Below, piece after piece: positions 52,101-60,100 of a stretch of DNA of 64,000 bases. The translations under genes and the position numbers were made by a program. The DNA lies in the NCBI GenBank assembly GCA_903880095.1, contig CAIRNX010000040.1:1-64000 (forward strand), given 5' to 3'. Source of the DNA: an uncultured Micrococcales bacterium. GTDB lineage: Bacteria; Actinomycetota; Actinomycetes; Actinomycetales; Microbacteriaceae. The number at the start of each line of letters is the position of its first letter. Position 1 is the stretch's first letter. The notes beneath the pieces were generated by a model. That model saw only the letters and a list, made by a program, of their open reading frames with translations, made no database searches and was not told the origin of the DNA.

Positions 52101-54041
52101 CTCTCGGGCGATAACTTTGTTGGTGGCACTGCCATAAACGCCAGCGCGGGCACTTGGTCAAGTTTCCCTGTGGTGAACCCAGCCAGCGACCTCACTTACA
52201 GCTACTTCACATGCCCAACCTCAACCTGGGTTTCAAGCTGCTCAGTTCTAGCAACTGCTGGCACAAAAGTGACATCGATCACACTGACCTCGGCGATGCA
52301 GGGAAGGTACCTATTCGCCCGTGTGACCGCTTCGGTGCAGGTCAACAAGCCAAATACTGGCTCTACAACGGTCACCACCAACGGCATCGGTCCAATACTT
52401 GCGGCACCAAGTTTCTCAACTACTCCTTCGATCGGAGGTGTTTCACACGTCGGTAGCATAATCACCGCAACTAGTACCGGCGAACTAGGTGTGCCTGCGC
52501 CTACTAAGACCTACTCTTGGTTCTTCTGCAACGCTGCTGTAACCGTGAGTTCCGCAACCATGCCTGCCGGTTGTGCGGCGGTAGACCCCGCCATCGACGG
52601 TCAGCCGACGATCACTCTGCCAGCAGCCGCAGGTGGCAAATTTGTGTCGGTTTTGGTCACGCTTGCAAACCAGCCTGGACCTTCGGTTGCGACCGTTTCG
52701 GCTTCGTCACTTTCAGGGCTTCTTGTGACCGCCACTCCGGCTAGTACGTTGGCGCCCGTTCTATCCGGAAGCGACATCTTTGCCACTGGCAAAACGATTT
52801 CGGTCACCGCGGGAACCTGGGCTACAGCGCCTACAAATGCCGTTCAGACCTACAGCTTCTCTTGGTATGCCTGCCCAACGGCTACTAGTGCGATTGCAAA
52901 CTGTGCTTATCTAAAAGACACCAACACCGGATCAATCGACACAACCGACGCGATGGTCGACAAGTTCGTCATTGCCAAGGTCACCGTTTCGGTAGCGGTC
53001 AATAAGTCTGGCGCGGGCACGGCATTCGCCTACAGCAACTACTCCGGCCGAATTCGCAAATCTGCTGTATTCAGCGAATCCCCGAATGTCACCGGATACA
53101 TGAACATCGGCGAGACCGTCAGCGTGACTGATGGCAAACCCGTCGGTGTTCCTGCACCAACCGTTTCATACAACTGGTACGTATGCGCCTCTTCTGTGCC
53201 GGCAACGGTGAATGCACCACCAACCGGATGCGTGCTCGATAATTCTTCAACCGGTAACACCTTCGTGATACCAAACACTGCTGGCGGCTCATACGTGATA
53301 GCAATTGCAAAGGCAACAAGCGACCCAGACCTAGCAACCGTCTATCGCTCAAGCGTTTCAATCGTTCCAGTTTCGGCTGGAGCAGTGCTGGGCACCACGG
53401 CGCCAGCAATTACTGGCACGGCTGTCTTAGGCTCACCTGCTCTTGCTGTGAGCAACGGAACTTGGACCTGGAAGCCAAGCACTTTGGTTGGCGCTTACAG
53501 TTACCGTTGGTTCGCCTGCTCAAGCACAACAACTTTCAACGGCGGCGCAACTCGGCCAGACACTGGTTGCACGTTGATCGCTAACCAGACGGCAAGCACA
53601 TTGACTCTCACTAACAGCGAGTTGGGCTACAAAATCCTTGCCGAGGTTAGTGTCACGGTTGCCACGAACACGGCGATTCCTACTAAGTCCAGTTACAACA
53701 CAGCACTTTCGGGCTTGGTCATGTCGAAACCGGTTGCCGGCTCAACCCCTCCATCAATTTTCTACAGTTCACTTGCTGCGGGTTCGCTTGTGCAGGCGCG
53801 CCTTGGCAGCTGGAGCGGGTCGCCAGCGCCGGTATTGAGTTACAAGTGGTTCACCTGCCCCGCTGCCACTGCTCAACCAACCAGCAAACTCGCTCCAGCT
53901 ACTTGCACCCTGCGGGGCTCCAACGCAGACCTCACCATTTTGAGTGCCTTCAAGGGCCTGAAGTTGCTCCTCGAGGTGACGGCGGCGACCGATGGTGCCG
54001 GCACAGCTACCAACATCTCTGCACTGGTGGGGATTCCATAA
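40140..54041 (+). CDS. Giant (~4.6k aa) exported protein of Cys-paired Ig-like repeats
   Basis: One uninterrupted ORF; start MQYMKRILALAICAAAAITVSLLLG (signal/TM; SD-like gaaggcgg); recurring G(T/A)WxGxPxPxxxYQWYxC...xCxxIxGAT...T. Confidence 0.9.
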   Translation: MQYMKRILALAICAAAAITVSLLLGSSNTVHQIGSAASVRASTLTSGVRVEAEKALVGNVVSAPRSAVNLGYAEPTSYRWFACAKDVPLASNAQPAGCSPISGANAADLTLTNAEVGKHILFSMSVGNGPIAFSAATESAVSPAPTLVAAPVGLNKSLKFVAASSALNSKITITRGLWPAAGAVTSVAYQWLRCPAAVTADLIAPSNCVVIDGAVAASYSVTVRDLGQRIVAHLTAVQGGVTSDVWTNSIGPVYKAVKYYKGATVAGGVGDYPYLVDQAVTANEGTWDGPPNFTYQWFSCTAKVAAAATLNKLCKAISGATADSFTPGLAQNGKFLMVRISGSTPLASTVITTYSASSTKVLDDPSNTVVVALPNGAPVVGISVSLIPGTWTGSPAPTKTYQWYSCDTNETAAGADKPDDCDVITGATATTFTPTQNLYGRFLLVEEKATSIAGTDSIFSSTPLSVASRPLFESDPRVSGVAEINEVLAAFTGTGASSLEDTASYQWLSCSTASPATSTKPVNCAPILGATDSSFTTDRNVEGSFIAVWITLSNEAGNTTRMSATTDTVIKSAPSLDSTDFTPATSPIVGTAVSAPTGTWRGAPAPSFSYQWLVCDAEGGKAFVQPSGCSEIAGANLVAFTPTHGQAASFLRVRVRANNELGTFEVWSATTSAVREKPVFLGVPVVTGGALTGTPITVSQTSANGVPGPSTAIAWYQCKSLVTAAIAAAPVATNCSQISGQSGFSYTPTNGDLDKFIAAYVTSSNALGSVSYFTASTSKIQGAPSLQNNPGAPGQVGVSPKVFSAVLAPSAIWVGSPSPTPNFQWYSCADEVLTLVTSMPDYCSIIQGATASSFTPSVDEVDRYLMVRVGASNLLGSATRFTTTSSIVQQIPMFTVDPAISAGKFTGDVLTFDDLSYLGSPSPTVTYSWYRCDAAVTVVQATSTCPKIPNAIANSYTLVAADLDKYISGAATLTSSLGIVTKISLSTVKIQGAPTLQGTLAAPTAGVVKVDTPITIPTSIWFGSPVVSKVFQWYACTNSVSTQQSTIGLDCSLIPNAANVTFTPTIDQVGKFLVVKTAASNIIGSVTLYSPSTSVVNEAPSFQGDTSIDDVSLVGNNVTVSLPTTRGFPNPAPTYTWFRCSAAVPFSATTIPATCSPIANSNAAQYMLDVLDLDKFVAVGVTLTNSSGTATKYSPSTVSIQGVPKITNALGMPSSTVAAVTAPRIGTVESAPTNTWAGSPKPSVNLQWVRCQDEDPTSSILPVPCDDIPGASGNTYTPVMADKGLTLRVRITATNLLGTTTIWSGSTRKTQLSPSFVAHPTLNSFITVGTLVSVNAVNQLASPGAAETESWYRCPAVVPSASTTPPANCVQILGASVNSYTIQAQDLDNYLVAKVSLSNEAGIATEYTASTAKIISLPVFDQEPTVGGQSYVTGKLVILPFSVSAKPVATLSYQWYYCDTKILVSFADVQTPNCHIIAGATSDSFLPTQAEAGSYVSVLVTATNLAGTTTSFSKTTSAILTPPRNVVPQVVTGSTTVGAQLSTDTGTWNPATNVSFDYKWFACSKQTAASTTISTTDCAVVAGATTAQFNSGVAQIGKYMVSEVTAKNFTINVPEYSASTEIIASVPVYTTGMGVNFLTGQASTSGAPRVGYSISATDGAWSGTPAPSFMYQWFVCSVQKTAADKSLTQDCREINGATTKDFSITPAIADDYNLVGKYLGVKIIGTNKAGSDFAYSVTSVKTVTLPPQLVTPPEISGYRYVDATLSGTIGAFTGIPDPSETQAWWQCDSAIPTAVTAQPAGCTKLLPTTPTIKLTLAMKGKFITTATISTNDAGTVTVWAPSTIEVTTGAINTVAPTITASPNALPKVGGTLSANHGVWSGDPALTEASYTYQWYSCDVEIKTASFTLDPSAGCLRVGDAVNTNYQPVREDAGRFILVSVAGANSNGGSKIFSASTSKVNLEPELVISPVQTGNAFVGNRQNVSDGTWFGVPDPSFTYQWLICDSEQSVPPSAKPADCALVVGATSSAYTPLISQVGQYLIVQVSANNIAGSTVAYSLTSSDIKSAPVNITPPTVTIANGTSGLPVANQSVVSTTGGKWQGRPTPTYQYQWFSCAFALVASPDAPTADKDCRAVSEVTDTASYSPVTTDRGRFIAVEVYATNIHATVAHWSATSAVVNMAPVADVIPQVAGVAFVQAVVTAKADTWLAYPAPTRSFQWLSCGELALPSACSVISGAAAATFTIPSSLNGRSLMVRVTATNQFGNSSSYSLASANITTGPVSTVPQVITGSVAFPPTAGALLSTGDGSWAGDPRPTLAYQWYRCTALVSASAFELDPTCSAITGATSNTYALTDIDPGNALVAGITGSNSFGTSTRFSASTPIVTEKVRLITPPTLTASAKIGQDITADEGVWRGFPRPDTSYSWYSCTVANPAAPVQVAAATGVGVVPPTTCTKIQGAIRSSLAISDSQVGKMLIFMVTKSNTVDGVLSTVNAYTQSSLPAAQPPVSLAKPVISSPGMIVGANPKVGSVWSVSTGLWVDPQPIKTYQWYRCDSQVATGPTHITSVPVASGCVAISGATNTSYTIMAEDSGKFVAVEAIASNAADTLHEWSNSTLAVLQVPIAIIPPTISGDRQRNKVLTINQGTWTGSPTPVINFQWYSCKTAVPATSTTPQPATNCSQISGETSATYTQSPAGSDDGKFITATVSGTSGNSDPTVYWVTVASGDATAQAPTVSVLPTLTSLSNVVPTVGVTYSIGDDRWIGAPTPVVTYKWYACDAVVAAAGSAIPGGCAVIDGQTSQTYTATIALADSRKYLLGSVTATNLAGTATTYTKSLTSIIDKGLLNTTPASVAAPSLLVPTPDASPITGTTGVWSSNNTLQITHQWFVCPYALTVSNSYIPIDCFSIRSQEVGGQVTPLKITPLDEVSGMYVALYEKVEQKIDATNWRKVRERLTPTTGQLLEAPSLRIRDAGFVAPSVGQDMVVGYSSTVTAGAWVAALNAETSFTWRGSEVGTFSYQWFSCISYQANYTTLGLPAGCSYITTSVSRPSVNSSIVPIESEISSFLGVRITATNATGSAVAWTNTSRAVTQEVANINPVSLGSAFVVGDRLTLSGGTQTDWKGSPAPAITVDWYSCTAQHPTAPSAVPADCTLFVNGTQNPSTGLTIPLERSTGTQYLIARVTGVNTPWNAPTRSSTVAIYTPTTHRILSRPYINTALANPYPSQTGVADATGSLNLTQGNWAGSAPITLSGRWFACDSPVAASSLATPAEGCTIFKTATQAVLLTHSQVGKYIVGQIVATNEAGTTYQSAASSARVLEPPTIVSPPEVTLVDPPLASGKNEVGQKLTYTSAAWDGSPTPTASARFYACDAPIASSVASIPANCAVVAGVAGSVLTLGDTEAGKYIAVVSTATNTTNGGLKTTLSVSATMGPVYRSPYFDTAIAPTISGQAHVGSSLSFTKTTIKGFETPTSIHAWYICDSPVLAAVNDAVPSGCSPIADNPNASLTVPASAAGKYVLGIQSAFASWTPVRVTRSSVTSAQITASPAVQSAPTVAGDDYVGGSVKVSVNQGVWSSFPAITDNARYSISLFACTATSVAQATTKPATCGATALAVYTAAAPTPFTLTSDLDGKFIVAKVTATVPTNKSQTDSLDSYSASFGPVREVASLPTQPVITGAGAPDVGLSLSLQPITAGGFPKNSPTYNWYVCPTGGASAPTSIPAGCDLQANVSSKAFPIPPSAAGKYVFAWVTASNELGSASRATAYSQMVKMAAVNTAPPSLSGGDEVGSPINANLGAWTSTPAPTFTYMWYSCDSSNSTISNGCTPVTGSTATASLTPVEAQAGRYIIANVTATTAVWSSNVQTVKATATFGPIRQPANLKLAPSIGGTAHVGEQLTVSLGNGSLVGFPSATFSYDWYACDTAVQDSATVIPANCSQISNSPKTPLTIDSSAAGKFIIAAVTASNYSQFMRTTTSTPAVTSSLSNLTAPTLSGDNFVGGTAINASAGTWSSFPVVNPASDLTYSYFTCPTSTWVSSCSVLATAGTKVTSITLTSAMQGRYLFARVTASVQVNKPNTGSTTVTTNGIGPILAAPSFSTTPSIGGVSHVGSIITATSTGELGVPAPTKTYSWFFCNAAVTVSSATMPAGCAAVDPAIDGQPTITLPAAAGGKFVSVLVTLANQPGPSVATVSASSLSGLLVTATPASTLAPVLSGSDIFATGKTISVTAGTWATAPTNAVQTYSFSWYACPTATSAIANCAYLKDTNTGSIDTTDAMVDKFVIAKVTVSVAVNKSGAGTAFAYSNYSGRIRKSAVFSESPNVTGYMNIGETVSVTDGKPVGVPAPTVSYNWYVCASSVPATVNAPPTGCVLDNSSTGNTFVIPNTAGGSYVIAIAKATSDPDLATVYRSSVSIVPVSAGAVLGTTAPAITGTAVLGSPALAVSNGTWTWKPSTLVGAYSYRWFACSSTTTFNGGATRPDTGCTLIANQTASTLTLTNSELGYKILAEVSVTVATNTAIPTKSSYNTALSGLVMSKPVAGSTPPSIFYSSLAAGSLVQARLGSWSGSPAPVLSYKWFTCPAATAQPTSKLAPATCTLRGSNADLTILSAFKGLKLLLEVTAATDGAGTATNISALVGIP
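40360..54020 (+). repeat. About 42 degenerate ~110-aa Ig-like repeats within the giant CDS
   Basis: Counted by eye from W[YFLVW]xC...C motif pairs in the translated protein; DNA identity between copies is low. Confidence 0.85.
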
Positions 54042-54166
54042 TGACCTGCGAAAACGAGGCATTAGAGCGTTTGTTATTCTGTTCCTACTCGTTGGAGGGG
54101 GTCGATTTGCGCTTGTATTTTGCTTTTGCCGACTCCGAGCCTTCGCTGGATTCTAAGGTGATCTAG

Positions 54167-57100
54167 TTGGCCGAAGCGAGAGGCCGCCTCGGCGGTCGCA
54201 CACTCAAATTTTTTGCGATTCTCGCAATTCTAGGCTTGGTCGTTGCCGCAGTAATCGTCAAAGGTTTTGAGCATGGTGACATCAAGGTCAACACGCAAAA
54301 CCTCTGGATTTTGCACAAGTCGGTTATTACCACTGGCGCCGGCTCTAAGGGCTCTTATTATGGGCAGGTAAACCCAGGTCTTGGCGAACTAACCTCGGTC
54401 AACTCGGTTGCCAAAGAGCCTGGCGCCATTCTCGAGAGTGCATATGGTGCCGAACTTTTTGGCACCGACATGACGATGGCAGATGTAAACCTTTCAGCTC
54501 CTGCTGACTTCGCCAAAGAGTCCAAGTCATTCAAAACCCCGCTTGATTCGACCTCGGTTTCGTTGGTCGAAAAAGTTATTGCGTTCTACGGCGAAGCAAA
54601 CGGTTCAGTTAGTTATTCGACCATAAATCAGGGGGTTGCGACCGCGCCACAAGCGATTGGCCGGCCTGCTGCCCTGACTTTTGAAAAATTTTCTGCCGCA
54701 GGCGTTTCAAGCGCAGGCGTCATTTATGCTTTCTCGGCAACAGCGAATAAGGTCTTCGGCTACGACACCCAAACTGCGCAGTGGCTTTCCACTTCTGATG
54801 AAGTTTCTGGCGCTTCGGGCGGATCGTTTCAGCTTGCAAGCGTGGGTGATAAATGGATATTGCTCGACTCAAAAAACGGACGCGTCTGGGTCAAAGGAGT
54901 TGCCGGCAGCAAGTCCTTCACGCCAGATGATTCGGCAAAATTACAAGAGACGAGCTCATCTAACTCTTCTTTGGGCTATTTTTCGACCAACTCGGGGCTC
55001 TTTTCGGTCAGCCTTTCCGCTGGCGACATCAAACAGGTTTCGGCCGCCACAGGCGCTAACAGTCGCCCCGTAGTTTTCGAAGGCAACATCTATTCCAGTT
55101 GGATTAACTCAACTGATGGGCAACTTTTCAACGGTTCGACAAACCGACTCGTGCCCCTTGGTGGCTTTGATGCAGGCAAGTCGCTAACCGAAACACCTGA
55201 TCCTGTAATTCAGACCAATAGTTACGCGGCAGTGCTTAACGACGCCCAATCTGGTTGGGCCTGGAACATCTCAGACGGTAGCGTGATTCCTAGCAGCCAA
55301 GACTGGAAGAGCAAGATTGTTCCACCACCGCCAGTAATCACGGGCGGCGAAGAAGCCAAGAAGCAAGAACCACCAACTGCAAACGACGACTCTTTTGGTG
55401 CGCGTCCAGACGTGCTAACCACGCTTCCTGTACTACTCAACGACACCGACCCAAACCCCGAGGATGTTCTAACAATCGACCCGGCATCGGTTTCGGGTTG
55501 GGACCCAAACAAGGGAACCCTACGAATCTCAGCAGACGGCCAGTCTTTCTCGCTTTTACCAACCAAGACAGTCAAGGGTTCGGCTAGCTTCAATTATCGC
55601 GTTAGCGATGGAAGTCAGGCTCACGGAGCACTTTCAAAGGTTGCCGCGACCGTCACTATTACTTTCTTTGCGGGTGCTAAAAACTCGGCACCCGTGTGGT
55701 GCTCAGACGCGCCGACGCCCTGCACCGAGCGTCCGGCTCCAAGCGCCAACGTTTTACCAGGTCAATCGGTTGCGGTGAGTATCGTCGACGGTTTTGTAGA
55801 CCCTGAGGGTGACAAGGTATTTATCAGCGCAGCCGATGTGACATCAGGCACCGGCACAGTTGGGTTTGACTCCAAAGGTGAGGTGGTCTTTAGGAGCAAC
55901 CTGAGCAAGGGTGCCAGCGAATCCGCAAAAGTCAACGTGACCGTGAGCGATTCGCTAGGTGCCACGGCAACCAAGAGCCTCGCCATAAAGGTCGCGCCGA
56001 ACGTCGAACTGGGCTTTGAGCCATTTGTGGTGACCACGGTTGTTGGTCAAACCAAGGTTGTCGACATCGCTCGAGGTGTCAGAGGCGCGTATGGAGCAAT
56101 CAACCTCGTCGAGGTGAAGGCGCCGCCAACCGCTCAGGGAGCTCAAGTCCCGATTGTAAGTTCGACCGCATTTTCAGTAACAAGTTCGGTAGCCGAGCAA
56201 CTTCAAATAGCAATCAAATTCAACGATGACAACGGCGTGCCAAAGAGTTCTTACGTTCAGGTCAATGTGATCGAAGACAATGTCGCAAAGATTGCCGTTA
56301 GCCCGGTGACCGTGTTGGTGCGCCCTGGTCTCGATTCAACTGTCGATCTGTATGGCGCTATTTCTAACCCATCCGAGCGCTCACTTATTATTAGCGACCT
56401 GGAAGTCACGCCCGTTCCAGGTTCAACGCTAAGCGCTGGCAAGGTGAAGGGCGGAAACATGCGCCTTCGCGGTTCAACCGAAGATCAATCTGCCGGGCGC
56501 ATCGGTACCGTCACCTACAAGGTGAGCGATGGTTCATCTGACTCAAACTACTCAGCGGTTGGTCAGATATTCGTCTATCAGGTGACCAATGCGTCGTCGG
56601 CGCCAATTGGTGTTGACGACTCAATCACCCTTCGCGCCGAATCCACCGGCGACATCGATGCGCTGGCAAACGACGTTGGCACTCCAGGTATTTCGCTTGC
56701 ACTAGATGCCCAAAACGTTACGTGCAAAGGAACCGGTTTCGATGAAAAGCAGGGAATTGCTTTTGCCGCCCATGGAGTCCTTCGCGTAGTTGCGCCGACT
56801 CAGCCGGGTGCATACCACTGCAACTACACGCTCTACGCCTCTGATGCCCCAAGTCTCAAGACCAGCGCTGGTTTCACGGTAAATGTCACATCAAAGAGCA
56901 GCAACAAGGCACCCATCGCGCCAACCCTTAAAGCGCGCGTCACTTCATACGCGACAGTTGAGGTTCCGATACCGCTGAACGGTATCGACCCTGACGGAGA
57001 CACAGTCGCAATTACCGGTGTCGGGCTGAGCACCGCAGGCAAGGGTTTTGCAACCGTGAGCGCGAAGGGAAACTCGGTTTTCTACACCGTAATCCCTGGT

Positions 57101-60100
57101 CAAGAGGGCCAAGACTCCTTTAGCTACACCGTTAGTGACGGCCAGGGTGGCAAAAGCATCGGTTGGGTAAAGGTCGGCATCTTCGGTAAGTATCAAACCG
57201 GTGGTCCGGTAACCGTGGTCGATGTCGTCGACTTGGTTGCGGGCACGAAAGGCAAGGCTGTCTTCGACCCGACAGCAAATGATTTTGACCCGAATGGCAA
57301 GGGGTTGCAATTGGTTATCGGCTCGGTGAAGCCGAACCTAAAAGAAGGCACCGATGCCTACCGGACTTCGGCTTCGCTAATCGCCGATCAACCAACTACA
57401 AACAAGACGCGCAGTGTCACAATCACCGCAGCTGCCCAAGTCAGCGAACTCGAATACGTATATTCGGTGAAAGATGCTTTCGGTAACGTCTCGCTCGGAT
57501 CGATTTTGGTTCGCGTAACCAAAAGTGTGGTGCCAGATAATCCCGAAGTTCAAGACACTTTCGTCGATGCAAAGCAACGTGCATCGCTTGGCACGGTTGG
57601 TGTTGACGTTCTCACAAACAAAGTGACTTGGCTCACCGGCGACCCGAGCAGACTCACGCTCACCCTTGTGGGTAATACCCACGGTTTCAGGGTGAGCGGC
57701 AACAAGGCAATCATCGGCGAAGCTCCAGCAGCGGCGACGTTCGTGGTTTTCAAGCTTTCCGGTCAAAATTACGCCCTTCAAGACATTTCCACCTACGGAA
57801 TTCTTCACATTCCTGCTGAATCAAGAATCATCAATCTTCGAGATGTCAACCAGGTTTGGGAAGTCGACGAGGGGGCCACGGCCGATCAAAATGTGCTCGA
57901 CTGGGTAGCTATTCCGCCTGGTGCGAGTGTTGAGGTCGACGGCAATCGCGTCACAAACTCTGACAATGGGCGCCCAGAGGGTCGTTGTTCTTTCAAGGGT
58001 GGCACCACGGTCACCTACAGTGCCGGCACCGGCGGCACAAAATTCAACGACGTCTGCATTGTTCCGATTCGTTACGCTGGCGAAAAGGATTACAGCCTCG
58101 TGCCTCTTCGAATTCACGTCAAAGCAAAGAACCCAGAGCCGCTGTTCAATAACGTCACCATCGAAGTAATGCCAGGTTCAACCGCGACCGTTGATCTCAA
58201 GAGCATGGTTTCGTGGGATCAGGCAAACGCCGCTTTTGGTTGGAAGGTCACTCACGCTTCTGGCTCAAGCATCGACGCAAATGGCCCCGATGCCGATGTC
58301 ATGACCTTCACGGTTGTTCCAGGTTCTGATGCTCGAGAGGAAGACCAATTCAGGGTTCAAGTCGGCAGCTTCCAGAACTTTGGGGTTATCACCGTGATTG
58401 TTGGCGAGTCGCCAAACGCAAGGCCATCTGCTACTTTGACTTTCGACAACAAGGCCTGCAACGTGAAATCTGGTGTTTGCGCCCTTCACGTCGGCGATCT
58501 CACAGGCGTCGTGAACGCGTTCCCAGAGCCCCTAAAGTTGATGCCCTTCGGATTCAACAAGGGCACAGCGAATTACAAGAACGGTGAAACTCTCACCTGT
58601 ATTGGCGTAAAGATCAAGGTCACAGACGTCACTACGGTGACCGCAACTTGGGATGTGAAGAAGGGTGCCCCTACGACCCAAACCTGCCCAATGCTAACCG
58701 GCGCTGGGGCTTTGCTCGACACAGAAGGTAAGAAGGGCGCTCTAAAGATAAGCGTTGATCTGCAAGGCGTTCCGCTGGCGCCCCTGCGTGTTGAGCAGGT
58801 TGGCTTTAACCGAACAACCGTAACCATTCGCATCAAGGCCGGAGACTTCATCGTTGGAGACAACGCGGTAACCGAATACGTCGTTCGTGAAGGCGCAAGA
58901 GTTATCGCGAACTGCATGCGACAGGGTGATGAGACTGTCACAACCTGCCCCAAGATCGAAGACTTGCGACCATTCCACGGCACAGACAAAGAGAATTTGC
59001 ACTCTTTCTCGGTGACCGCAAAGAACGCTGTTGGTGAATCTTCATCCTGCGTTGGCGCCGGAATCTATGCTTACGAGAAGCTTAGACAGATCACACCTGA
59101 CGTGATCGACGCACGCACTGTACTCGGCCGAGAAACCGCCACCGATATGGGCGTTCTTGCCATTACTCTGACGCCACAGGTTGACCCGCTCGCCGCCAAA
59201 TACGTTATTTCGGGTGATGGTGGAACCGCGGCTCGAACTGAAGTTATCGCAGGTGATTACAAGGTGAGAAACTTCCAGATTTCGGCTAAACCTGGTGCAG
59301 CGACAACTGTCACTGTTCGTGCGGAGGGAGCGGTTCCTGCCCCAGTGCAAGGGTCAATCGACAACTCGACTACAACCATCAATGTGCGCGTCTCAGGTGC
59401 ACCGGAGGTTGGAACAACGGCTGCGGCCATAATCGGCGACAACTCGCCATACTTCGGCAAGATCACTCTGCACAACGCCAACCGAAAATACAGCGTTCGC
59501 ACAGCGAAGGTTGCCTATGTTTTTTGGTCGGGCGATAGGACTCCAGCCTGTCTTTTCGATGAGCCAACAAATGCTCTCACTGTTGAACAGCAAGCGGGTT
59601 CTATCGTTAGGTTCGCAGAAGATAAAGCATTCAACGATCAGGTAACCGACCTTGTCTCGCCTGATGTGTCTGGCTTGCAGCAGAACGTTACCTATCACGC
59701 AAAGGCCTGCTACTCCAACGGCTTCAAGGTCTCAGAGTCGATCGCTTCTAACACACTCTCGACCATTCAAGACCCCAACGACGGTGACTTCGAATACAAG
59801 GTTGAGCTTGCTTCGAGCACCCAGTCAACGGGCAACTACCTTTACAGCTGGGTGGTTAAGTTAGCCAAGCAGCAGAGCCCAGCCGCTGGCATGAAGGTTC
59901 AGTTCTCGAGCAACCCGGCAAATGCAAATGACTGGCGCGACACCTTCTACTCTGAGTACTGGGGTGCCAAGCCGGTAATCAAGGTTCGGTACTGCAACAC
60001 CGCAGCAACAATCTGCAGCTCGGGTCAGGCCTTGGTGAAGGCTCAGGATGACACTAAGTCTTGGCAGATTCGAGTAAAACGTGCGTTTATCGGCGATCAG

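Noticed and set aside
40360-54020. Repeat array considered as a CRISPR or microsatellite
   Set aside because: Repeats are protein-level (~110 aa), diverged at DNA level and in one continuous ORF; no short identical direct repeats with spacers.
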